From the NCBI GenBank assembly GCA_013415595.1, contig JAAEEW010000192.1, positions 1 to 10,979 on the forward strand: 10,979 nucleotides of DNA, in the 5' to 3' direction. Numbering within the stretch: position 1 is the stretch's first letter; the number at the start of each line of letters is the position of its first letter. The notes under the pieces are model-generated. The model worked only from the letters and a program-made list of their open reading frames with translations. It was not told the origin of the DNA and did not search any database. The stretch comes from Methanosarcinales archaeon. Lineage in GTDB: Archaea; Halobacteriota; Methanosarcinia; Methanotrichales; Methanotrichaceae. Below, one piece after another: positions 1-5,389 of the stretch. A program made the translations under genes and the position numbers.

Positions 1-72
1 CCCCATCCTGCATCTGTCGGCCTGCAGGGGGCGGCAAAGGGCCGGACTAGAATGTCAGCTCCGCTCTATCAG

Positions 73-91
73 GGGCGCTCCTGGAGCGCCC
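73..91 (-). terminator. GC-rich 3' hairpin after the 58-aa gene
   Basis: A perfect inverted repeat, GGGCGCTC and GAGCGCCC, forms an 8-bp stem around a CTG loop. It lies 22 bases past the stop codon of the small minus-strand gene at 114-290. No T-run follows on the minus strand, so it could be a 3'-end stabiliser or pausing hairpin rather than a classic archaeal poly-T terminator. Assigning it to the minus strand is inference from position. Confidence 0.45.
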
Positions 92-113
92 GGGAATGCC
101 GTCGGATTACGGA

Positions 114-290
114 CTAAACCTGCTCTTCGTCCTCGTGGTGAGGACATCTGGAGCAGCGGGGTGCCATCTCCGGCAAGCGGCTGGAGCCGGCCTCCAGGCC
201 GTAGCTCCTGGAGAGATCCGCCAGCCAGCTCTCAAAATTCTTGCTGATTTTCTCGACCACTTTATGGGCAGCCTTCTCGCTATTCACCAT
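114..290 (-). CDS. 58-aa hypothetical protein with C-terminal CxxC-H-H motif
   Basis: Family not recognised. The ATG at 290 is the only usable start, because an in-frame stop lies upstream. The N-terminal half (residues 4-30) reads as a charged amphipathic helix with K/E pairs and a single Trp. The C-terminal tail carries Cys46-x-x-Cys49 followed by His51-His52 and an acidic run, a plausible small metal site or redox pair. There is no signal peptide or membrane segment, so it should be cytoplasmic. Upstream are a purine-rich GGGGGTGGG stretch as a possible ribosome site and AT-rich TATA-like DNA at 317-345. A strong hairpin follows the stop. It lies downstream of the redox cluster in the same orientation but is separated by 483 bases, so it is probably its own transcription unit. 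Its small size leaves real doubt; chance coding is the alternative. Confidence 0.5.
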   Translation of the reverse strand: MVNSEKAAHKVVEKISKNFESWLADLSRSYGLEAGSSRLPEMAPRCSRCPHHEDEEQV

Positions 291-316
291 CTTGACCCAC
301 CCCCGGAGCCCGCACC

Positions 317-345
317 TATTTATGATGTTTTATCATTTAATTTTA
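317..345 (-). promoter_or_regulatory. AT-rich promoter region for the 58-aa gene
   Basis: In GC-rich surroundings this stretch is almost all A and T, and on the minus strand it offers two TATA-like words (TAAAATTAAAT and CATAAATA). The one at 335-345 would start transcription near 313, leaving a short leader with the purine-rich ribosome-site candidate before the ATG at 290. It is read from composition only. Confidence 0.35.
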
Positions 346-578
346 TCCCCGCTCCAGTCGGCCTCCTGTCCAACCAGCCTCCTGTGCTGGAGGATCTGGC
401 AGCCGACGTGGCCAGCACCCCGGGCCGCTCCAATCCTGGTCCCGGATCTGTCCCGGATCTACAGAGCAGGGCGAAGCGGCCGAATACGGAGAACCCTGGA
501 CCCGATCCTGGACCTGATGGCCAGGGGAGCAGCCCGCCTTGGCGAAGGGAACGCCAGAATTACTATTAATACTAATAC

Positions 579-590
579 TAAAATATTATA
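579..590 (+). promoter_or_regulatory. TATA-like box before candidate RNA
   Basis: The sequence TAAAATATTATA sits at the end of a 35-base AT-rich patch in otherwise GC-rich DNA. Archaeal start sites usually fall about 25 bases beyond the TATA centre, here near 610. No annotated protein gene begins downstream on the plus strand, so the box supports only the candidate RNA. Confidence 0.35.
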
Positions 591-609
591 CTCGGGCCGG
601 GTGAAGATG

Positions 610-737
610 ATCGTCTGGCCCATCTGTCATGCCCAACAGCCCCTGGCAGCTCTCCGGGGATTGTCTCCTAAAAATTGGAGCGATGCGGGGCCCCGGGATC
701 CTGGGGGCGGATGAAGCCGGTGGCATTTTTTTTTTTC
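610..737 (+). ncRNA. Candidate small structured RNA
   Basis: Between a TATA-like box (579-590) and an 11-T run (726-736) lie four consecutive possible hairpins: CCCC/GGGG at 640-659, CTCC/GGAG with an A-rich loop at 665-680, GCCCC/GGGGC at 690-708, and GCC/GGC at 716-724 directly before the T-run. The longest plus-strand ORFs here show no family resemblance and poor ribosome sites. The layout of promoter, stem-loops and poly-T terminator fits an independent small RNA of about 125 nt. I do not recognise it as SRP RNA, RNase P RNA or a guide RNA. The alternative is a leader fragment or chance structure in GC-rich DNA. Confidence 0.3.
716..736 (+). terminator. Poly-T terminator with short hairpin
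   Basis: A three-pair GCC/GGC hairpin is followed after one base by eleven consecutive T residues. A run of T on the non-template strand is the main archaeal termination signal. No plus-strand protein gene ends just before it, so it points to the candidate RNA or an unrecognised transcript. Confidence 0.45.
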
Positions 738-773
738 GAAGATCTTTTTATAAAAATAGCGTGCAATTTGGCG

Positions 774-1151
774 TCAGGAGCCCATGGCCTCTCTTATCCA
801 CCTGGCGGCCGCCTCTCGCACTTCCTGCTCCACATCCAGCTCGTGGTTCTTCTCCATCCCCATCTCCGTCAGCACCAGGTGCAGGTCCACCTCTATTCCG
901 GCGTGCTCCAGAGCCCTCCGGCCGCAGCTCACCTTGCAGCCGTCGATGGCCACCACTCTGTCCGCGGCTCTGGCAGACTCGGTGATCCCGCTCACGTGCC
1001 CGCCTATCCCGGCCAGGCAGTAGAACCGGCACTCATTGCTGGATCTTGCCAGATCAACCGCCGCAAGGTTTGCCAGCTGGCCCACATTGGAGCCCCCTGA
1101 GCAGGCGAATACGGCGACGTTTCCCGATTCGCATAGACATCTCTCGGCCAT
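774..1151 (-). CDS. DGC-domain putative zinc-binding protein
   Basis: This 125-aa cytoplasmic protein matches the DGC family (PF08859), named for its Asp-Gly-Cys motif and annotated as putative zinc-binding. Visible hallmarks are ACSGGSNVGQL near the start (Cys17), Cys45 in FYCLAGIGGH, and IDGCKVSCGRR with D70-G71-C72 and Cys76. The tail after residue 100 is a charged helix. Length is usual for the family. The ATG at 1151 is the only start, as an in-frame TGA lies 24 bases upstream. It begins 7 bases after the stop of the redox-active-disulfide gene, so the two are surely co-transcribed; DGC proteins often sit beside small thioredoxins and permeases. The biochemical role is not established; the neighbours suggest thiol, metal or metalloid handling. 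Confidence 0.88.
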   Translation of the reverse strand: MAERCLCESGNVAVFACSGGSNVGQLANLAAVDLARSSNECRFYCLAGIGGHVSGITESARAADRVVAIDGCKVSCGRRALEHAGIEVDLHLVLTEMGMEKNHELDVEQEVREAAARWIREAMGS

Positions 1152-1158
1152 GGCACAG

Positions 1159-1401
1159 TCACATCGCCTGGGTCAACAGCTTCTTGATCTCTTCCACGCC
1201 CAAGGCCCGGCCCACAGCTACAGCCTCGCCGTCGATATACAGGGCGGGGGTCATCATCACTCCCCGATTGAGGATCTCCTGCAGGCTGTCCACCTTGACC
1301 ACCTCGGCCGGGATGCCCAGCTCCTTTACCGCCTGATCCACGTTCCTGGCCAGGCCCTTGCACTTGGCGCAACCGGTTCCCAGAACTTCTATCTTGACCA
1401 T
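1159..1401 (-). CDS. Small thioredoxin-fold redox-active disulfide protein
   Basis: An 80-aa thioredoxin-fold protein of the redox-active disulfide protein 2 type (MtTrx-like, TIGR00412). The first strand (KIEVLGTG) leads into the active site Cys11-Ala-Lys-Cys14 at the start of helix 1. The cis-proline loop is VMMTPALYIDG, and the C-terminal helix is GVEEIKKLLTQ. It has no signal peptide, so it is a cytoplasmic dithiol/disulfide exchanger. The ATG at 1401 is preceded by GGTGA seven bases upstream and matches the family N-terminus. A longer frame reaches back to 1554, but its extra residues are Arg/Gly/Pro-rich and look non-coding. It forms a tight pair with the DGC gene, and its own leader contains a strong palindrome (1474-1508). 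Confidence 0.92.
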   Translation of the reverse strand: MVKIEVLGTGCAKCKGLARNVDQAVKELGIPAEVVKVDSLQEILNRGVMMTPALYIDGEAVAVGRALGVEEIKKLLTQAM

Positions 1402-1408
1402 TTCTTGC

Positions 1409-1413
1409 TCACC
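1409..1413 (-). promoter_or_regulatory. Ribosome binding site fixing the start of the small thioredoxin
   Basis: GGTGA on the minus strand is complementary to the 16S rRNA 3' end and sits seven bases before the ATG at 1401. This favours that start over the upstream in-frame codons. Confidence 0.7.
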
Positions 1414-1473
1414 TTTTCCTAAGTCTGCTGCTCGATTCCCGGGCTGTGCCCATCCCATATTAGACTTTAGGGC

Positions 1474-1508
1474 GGGTCGGCGGGGGCACCCCCTCCGACC
1501 CCGGAGGG
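1474..1508. repeat. Strong palindrome with a competing hairpin
   Basis: Bases 1474-1480 (GGGTCGG) pair with 1495-1501 (CCGACCC) and 1482-1486 (GGGGG) with 1489-1493, giving a near-perfect 28-base palindrome with one C/T mismatch. A second perfect 7-bp hairpin, CCCTCCG/CGGAGGG at 1491-1508, shares bases with the first, so the two cannot form together. It lies in the 200-base gap between the rhodanese gene and the small thioredoxin gene. It may end the upstream message, stabilise a 3' end, or regulate the downstream pair. Confidence 0.5.
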
Positions 1509-1572
1509 ATGCCGGGTCCTCTTTGCCCCATAATCCCTTGCTCGCCAAGCCCACTCAGGGGTGGCCGCTGTT

Positions 1573-1586
1573 CCCCCCCGGCGGGG
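1573..1586 (-). terminator. Short GC hairpin after the rhodanese stop
   Basis: On the minus strand, about 15 bases past the TAG at 1602, CCCC-GCC-GGGG can form a short hairpin within a run of G. No T-run follows. This is weak evidence for a 3' end, and read-through to the next gene remains possible. Confidence 0.25.
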
Positions 1587-1601
1587 TCTATCCGGCAGGG
1601 T

Positions 1602-3152
1602 CTAGTTCTTGCTCAGCTTCAGAAATCGATCCTGGCTCTGGTTTGCCCTGTTCAGAGGACGGATGATCTCTATGGACAGGGCGTCGTCGAAGACCCTGGA
1701 CCGCCCCTCCCAGGAGACGGTCAGGGTCAGGTTGTAGAAGCCTGGTTCAGCCTGGCTGGCGTCCCAGCTTCCGGCGAATTCGTAATCCCCCACTGGAGAT
1801 AGCGCCACCCTGGCCACCTCCTGGTCGTCGCTGACCACTCCCACCTCCACGGTCAGGGACTGGTTGTCCGGGCTGACCGGCTGTGCCGCCGCCTTCCCGT
1901 AGGATCCGAGCACCACTCCCGCCCTCTTGTCCCTGGAAAGAGAGCCGCCGGTGTACACGGTTATGGGCTCGCAGGTGACGCAGCCCATGACCTTCAGCCT
2001 GGTCTGGTCGTCCAGGGCGGCCGCCTCACCGGCGGGTCCATCGACCGATTCATTTGAGGATTCGTTGACTGACTGGTTGATGGATTCGGCGACTGATTCA
2101 CCGGCAGATTCATCGACGGATTCGCTGGCGGTCTCATCCACGGACTCGCCGGCGGAGACATTTGTCGGCTGCAGGACCACGTTGATCCTCACCGGGCCGG
2201 GGATGGAGGGATTGGGCAGGGCCTGGATCCTCACCAGCTCCACCATCAGCGGGGGCCGGTTGTCCACCCAGTCCCGCCAGGTGTAGAGCCGGGCGTCGTA
2301 GCCCATGAGCTGAAGGGCGAAGCAGACCAGGGAGCCCTTGCCCCCGTTTTGCGAGTATGCCACCACCGGCCGCTCTTTGTAAAGACCCGAGAATAACCCG
2401 GCCAGGCTCTCTGGGTCCCTGATTCTGCTGTCGTTTAGCACCAGGTCCGACTCGATGTTCACAGCACCGGGAATGCTCTCCCGGGCGAACTCCTGGCGGG
2501 ATCGGGCGTCCACTATCTGGGCTCCGGAGTTTCGGACGTAATCGTAGCTGGCCAAAATCTCCGGCCGCAGGGTGGGAGTGTAGCTGCTGGGAGGTCTCCT
2601 CCCGGGCGACATCTCCACCGGCAGCCCTTCCTCTATCCACTGGTCGATTCCGCCGTCCAGGATTCGCACCTTCTGGTGGCCCAGATAGAGCATGATCATG
2701 TAGATGAGGGTGGGATCGCCGCAGGTCAGGCAGTCCCCGTAGAGCACTAAAGAGTCGTTCTCGGAGATTCCGTTCTCCCCCAGCATCCCGGCCAGCTCCG
2801 GCGCCGTCCTGATGGTGTTATCCTCGTTCACGAATTCTGTGCGGGGGACGAAAAGGGCTCCCGGTATGAAGAAACGGGGCTCGTGGTTGCTGATGTACAT
2901 GACCACGTCGGAGTCGTTGATGGAAGAGGGCTTTGCCAGGGGCCAGATGTCCGCCTGGCCGCCGTCGGCGGCGCCGGATATTCCGGCCAGCGTCAGGAGC
3001 AAGAGCGCTCCTGCCATCCAGGCCAGAAGGCCTCCCGGCCCCGTCTTTGAGCCTCTAATCCTCGGTTGTCCTTCGGGGCCCGGGGAGGCCCCACGCTCTG
3101 CCTGGCCTGTGGAAGGGCAAGAGATGGATGGGTGAGAGATGCCTGTTGTCAT
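1602..3152 (-). CDS. Exported, membrane-anchored tandem rhodanese-like protein
   Basis: A 516-aa protein. A Pro/Gly/Arg-rich segment (1-39) precedes one hydrophobic segment (about 40-61, WMAGALLLLTLAG), then two rhodanese domains of the thiosulfate/mercaptopyruvate sulfurtransferase layout (about 76-180 and 195-300). The first keeps RILDGGIDQW and has Cys141-Leu-Thr-Cys144 in its loop. The second keeps IVDARSRQEF and the ALQLMGYD helix, but the residue after the loop Tyr, normally the persulfide-forming Cys, is Ser267. A Ser/Glu-rich linker (about 333-377), another CxxC (391-394) and a probable beta-sandwich end the chain. The ATG at 3152 has GGTGA five bases upstream; the frame is open to 3209 but without such a site. 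It likely acts outside the membrane with the CcdA fusion encoded 125 bases upstream. Classical sulfurtransferase activity is doubtful; binding or redox via the CxxC pairs is an inference. Confidence 0.85.
   Translation of the reverse strand: MTTGISHPSISCPSTGQAERGASPGPEGQPRIRGSKTGPGGLLAWMAGALLLLTLAGISGAADGGQADIWPLAKPSSINDSDVVMYISNHEPRFFIPGALFVPRTEFVNEDNTIRTAPELAGMLGENGISENDSLVLYGDCLTCGDPTLIYMIMLYLGHQKVRILDGGIDQWIEEGLPVEMSPGRRPPSSYTPTLRPEILASYDYVRNSGAQIVDARSRQEFARESIPGAVNIESDLVLNDSRIRDPESLAGLFSGLYKERPVVAYSQNGGKGSLVCFALQLMGYDARLYTWRDWVDNRPPLMVELVRIQALPNPSIPGPVRINVVLQPTNVSAGESVDETASESVDESAGESVAESINQSVNESSNESVDGPAGEAAALDDQTRLKVMGCVTCEPITVYTGGSLSRDKRAGVVLGSYGKAAAQPVSPDNQSLTVEVGVVSDDQEVARVALSPVGDYEFAGSWDASQAEPGFYNLTLTVSWEGRSRVFDDALSIEIIRPLNRANQSQDRFLKLSKN
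2040..2156 (-). repeat. Ser/Glu/Asp-rich degenerate repeat in rhodanese linker
   Basis: This stretch encodes residues 333-371 as imperfect short units built on ESV(D/N)E(S/T/G), with matching DNA repetition (GATTC-rich units recurring every 12-24 bases). It separates the second rhodanese domain from the C-terminal CxxC/beta-rich part and is probably an extended, acidic, flexible spacer. Such repeats may vary in copy number between strains. Confidence 0.7.
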
Positions 3153-3157
3153 TATTT

Positions 3158-3162
3158 TCACC
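3158..3162 (-). promoter_or_regulatory. Ribosome binding site fixing the rhodanese start
   Basis: GGTGA lies five bases before the ATG at 3152. The alternative start at 3209 has no comparable site, so this element decides the N-terminus. Confidence 0.6.
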
Positions 3163-3277
3163 TGATCTGTGGTCACTGAAATCCTGTCGGCAATTTGCTG
3201 GAATGGCAACGTTCATAATACTACTCTTTGAGATACTTCTGTCAGATTGGCCCTTCTGTTCTTCTTCCCGGGCCTCC

Positions 3278-4378
3278 TCAAATCAGCTGCCAGTAAATGA
3301 GGGGGGCCAGCACTATCAACGTCAGCCCGGTGGCCACCCGGATGCTCACCCGGTGGTCGTGCCTGAACCGGTCGATGCTCTCCGGGCTCATGCCCATGGC
3401 CATCACCCCGCCCAGGACCAGCACCGGCAGAATTATTCCCAGGTTGTAGAGCATGAGGTACAGGAGGGCGGCCGAGGAGTAGCCATCGCTGGAGATTATG
3501 CCGATGATGGCCAGGTAGACGGCGCCCACGCAGGGGGCCTTTACCAGGGAGAAGAGGGCTCCCATCAGGAAATAGGTGCTCAGCCGCCGGCCGGATACTC
3601 CGCCCTGGAAGTACTTCAGGGCCCAGTCGGTCTTGAACAGGGAGCGTCCGCCGCCGTAAAGCCGCCTGGCATCCTCGATCTGGGTCAGGCCCAGGAAGAC
3701 CAGCAGCAGGGAGAGGAATAGCCGGATGCTGGAGGCCATGGACTGCCAGTCCTGGAATATCCGGAACAGACCCACGCCAAAGAGGTAGTAGACCACGAAT
3801 ATGCCCAGAGAGAAGCAGATCACCAGGGGTATTATGTCGCGACTGCGCCCGCTGCTGGTGATTACCGTGCTGGAGAGAAAGGCCAGGATGGCCAGAAGAC
3901 AGGGATTGAATCCGGCCAGAAGCCCGGCCAGGAAGACCGTGGCCATGGAGGAGGGTTGGATGTCCTTCAGTGCCTGGCTGTCCAGGGGAGCCTCATCCGC
4001 CGGCTGATCGGGCGTTGCCTCAGGACTCCGGTTCTCCAGGGCGGCCGTGAGCATGGCCTTCAGCTTATCGCCATCTCCGTCGTAGCTCTTGTAGCCGATC
4101 ACCGTCTGGCCCACGATCACCGAGGGCACGTCCTTCACGTTGTAGTCCAGGATCACCTGGTGCCCCTCGTCGGTGTAATACGTGTAATGGACCAGCCTTG
4201 CATCCGGGTACTGAGGGAGCACCTCGTCCAGCACACGCTGTGCTGCGGCGCATTTCGTGCATCCGGGGGCCTCTATCAGGATCACCTGGGATCCTGGCGA
4301 GCATCCGGTGAGCAGGATCACGGCCAGGGCTAACAATAGCGCCCTTTTGCACCATGAAAGCTTCTCTGCAGACCTCAT
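3278..4378 (-). CDS. Lipoprotein thioredoxin fused to CcdA-like transmembrane electron carrier
   Basis: A 366-aa protein. Residues 1-26 form a lipoprotein-type signal (KRALLLALAVILLTGC, candidate lipid-attachment Cys26). Residues 30-115 are a thioredoxin-like domain with Cys40-Thr-Lys-Cys43 and the cis-Pro loop DVPSVIVG (Pro85). After a Pro/Asp/Glu linker, residues 145-366 form about six membrane helices of the CcdA/DsbD-beta type, with the two expected cysteines in FNPC (Cys160) and KAPC (Cys283). Known CcdA proteins pass reducing power from cytoplasmic thioredoxin to an outer thiol partner. Here the outer domain is built in, so electrons could flow through the membrane cysteines to the tethered CxxC and then perhaps to the neighbouring rhodanese. 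It is the first gene of the minus-strand redox cluster. The ATG at 4378 gives a complete signal sequence. Confidence 0.9.
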   Translation of the reverse strand: MRSAEKLSWCKRALLLALAVILLTGCSPGSQVILIEAPGCTKCAAAQRVLDEVLPQYPDARLVHYTYYTDEGHQVILDYNVKDVPSVIVGQTVIGYKSYDGDGDKLKAMLTAALENRSPEATPDQPADEAPLDSQALKDIQPSSMATVFLAGLLAGFNPCLLAILAFLSSTVITSSGRSRDIIPLVICFSLGIFVVYYLFGVGLFRIFQDWQSMASSIRLFLSLLLVFLGLTQIEDARRLYGGGRSLFKTDWALKYFQGGVSGRRLSTYFLMGALFSLVKAPCVGAVYLAIIGIISSDGYSSAALLYLMLYNLGIILPVLVLGGVMAMGMSPESIDRFRHDHRVSIRVATGLTLIVLAPLIYWQLI

Positions 4379-4632
4379 AATTCGACCGATCAGGGCACAA
4401 CTACAATGTGGTTGGCTATGATACTATCGCTTCGGCCCTCCCTGGCCATAGCCCTCCGGCCGCCCGGGGACCTAAATGGCCCGGGAAATTTTCTGATCCC
4501 CTTTCAGCCTTCCGGGCATGCCGCCGCTTGCCGTACATCTCCCGACATCAGGCCCCGTCTTGCCCTCCCACGAGGCAGGCTTACGGCTTATCAAAAGGAA
4601 TAAATGGTAAAACCTCAATAACGCTCCCAAAA

Positions 4633-4637
4633 GGAGG
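4633..4637 (+). promoter_or_regulatory. Strong ribosome binding site of the secreted 134-aa protein
   Basis: GGAGG sits six bases before the ATG at 4644, an almost ideal archaeal ribosome site and stronger than those of most neighbours. A TATA-like stretch (GGAATAAATGG, about 4597-4607) lies some 35-45 bases before the ATG, consistent with a short leader. Confidence 0.6.
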
Positions 4638-4643
4638 TTTGTA

Positions 4644-5048
4644 ATGAAAGTACATATCACAGTCATCGTTATCTCGATGCTACTACTAGGCACAATGGCC
4701 GCCATGGCCATAAACGTAAATGAACTCAGCACGCTAGGGAAAAAGCCCGTTAAAGAGCCCATTGCTCTTCCCCGGCTGACATCATTCACTCCCACCTACA
4801 TCGCACCCAACGCCTCTCCCAGCGGACTGGCACCCATTGAGCTGAGCACACTTCTTCGCAAGCAGGCCGCTTCCACCGTGCCTCCCCGGGTTCTGGGAAG
4901 CTCCACACCCATCACCGTCACTCCCGGCTTCTCCATCAGGAACGCCAACGTGACCGGCCTGGCCAACAGCGTCATCACCCCATCCCAGGCCATCCGGGCT
5001 AACGCCACCGTGATCACCCCACCATTTGCCATATTCGGCGGAGCTTAA
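4644..5048 (+). CDS. Small secreted protein of unknown function
   Basis: Family not recognised. The 134-aa product opens with a clear signal peptide (MKVHITVIVISMLLLGTMAAMA, cleavage likely after residue 22). The mature part is rich in Thr, Pro, Ala, Ser and Ile, contains no cysteine, and repeats short motifs: ELSTL occurs at 27-31 and 66-70, and ITxTP/VITP-like words recur around 90, 110 and 124. Three N-x-S/T sequons (Asn56, Asn102, Asn120) fit an exported, possibly N-glycosylated protein. The very strong ribosome site suggests good expression. It is divergent from the CcdA-like gene across 265 bases. It could be a small cell-surface or envelope-associated component; sequence alone gives no activity. 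Confidence 0.8.
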   Translation: MKVHITVIVISMLLLGTMAAMAINVNELSTLGKKPVKEPIALPRLTSFTPTYIAPNASPSGLAPIELSTLLRKQAASTVPPRVLGSSTPITVTPGFSIRNANVTGLANSVITPSQAIRANATVITPPFAIFGGA

Positions 5049-5176
5049 ATCCAAAAGCTTTAACGGGCCAGATTTGCAGTTGCAGGTCCTTCCGGCCTAA
5101 GCCCCAGTGATCATGGGCGGCTGTCCCGGGGATTTGACCGCACGGGCTGGCCCTCCATCTCACTGGAGATTTCAGC

Positions 5177-5329
5177 ATGGACGTTGAGATAACCGTAGAC
5201 GAAAAGGCCCTTCCCCTGAACAGCTTTACCCAGGAGATCATCGGAAGTGTGGCCATAGCCATGGCCGAGTGCCTCCGGGGCGTGGAGCCGGAGTGGAAGA
5301 GCATCCAGATAAAGGTAGAGCGACCTTGA
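5177..5329 (+). CDS. 50-aa conserved-looking archaeal protein
   Basis: A short ORF with an ATG at 5177 and GGAGAT six bases upstream. The product has a beta strand (VEITVDEKALPLN), a central helix (FTQEIIGSVAIAMAECLRG) and a final strand (WKSIQIKVERP). This pattern resembles small uncharacterised euryarchaeal proteins I recall having the same order (a short strand, then L.F...I.G.I..., then a closing W...I.I.V), but I cannot name a family. It has no signal sequence and is predicted cytoplasmic. It lies 128 bases after the secreted-protein gene on the same strand and just before a T-rich terminator, converging on arvC. Codon use matches its neighbours. It may be co-transcribed with the gene at 4644. 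Confidence 0.7.
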   Translation: MDVEITVDEKALPLNSFTQEIIGSVAIAMAECLRGVEPEWKSIQIKVERP

Positions 5330-5358
5330 GCTGGCTTTCCTCCTCTAGCTGCTACTAT

Positions 5359-5375
5359 CCTTTTTATTATATTTT
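5359..5375 (+). terminator. T-rich terminator after the 50-aa gene
   Basis: The stretch CCTTTTTATTATATTTTA lies about 30 bases past the stop at 5329, in the gap between convergent genes. The T-runs are on the plus strand, so it should stop transcripts coming from the left before they enter arvC antisense. Confidence 0.6.
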
Positions 5376-5389
5376 AGAATAGCTCTGAC

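Larger units (their letters stand above)
291..773. other. 483-base stretch without a supportable protein gene
   Basis: AT-rich patches at 317-345 and 555-595 frame a GC-rich block. The open frames crossing the block give Pro/Arg/Ser-rich translations without recognisable domains, and none has a convincing ribosome site. One plus frame, about 340-570, uses codons typical of this genome (CTG, ATC, AGG, GCC) and could be a worn gene remnant, but nothing identifies it. The right half holds a possible short RNA (591-737). The segment 741-757 (CTTTTTATAAAAATAG) is TATA-like on both strands; no gene starts at a suitable distance on either side. Confidence 0.4.

Noticed and set aside
96..714. Two 157-aa overlapping plus-strand frames
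   Set aside because: They overlap in different frames, lack ribosome sites, and part lies antisense to the better supported 58-aa gene.
1402..1554. N-terminal extension of the small thioredoxin to 1554
   Set aside because: The extra 51 residues are low-quality Arg/Gly/Pro-rich sequence running through a palindrome, and a good ribosome site marks the ATG at 1401.
3128..3721. 197-aa plus-strand frame over the CcdA-like gene
   Set aside because: It is a Gln/His/Gly-rich shadow of membrane helices encoded on the minus strand.
4406..4644. Two short plus-strand frames before the secreted-protein gene
   Set aside because: They overlap each other in different frames in a promoter region, have no ribosome site, and give Arg/Pro-rich translations without motifs.
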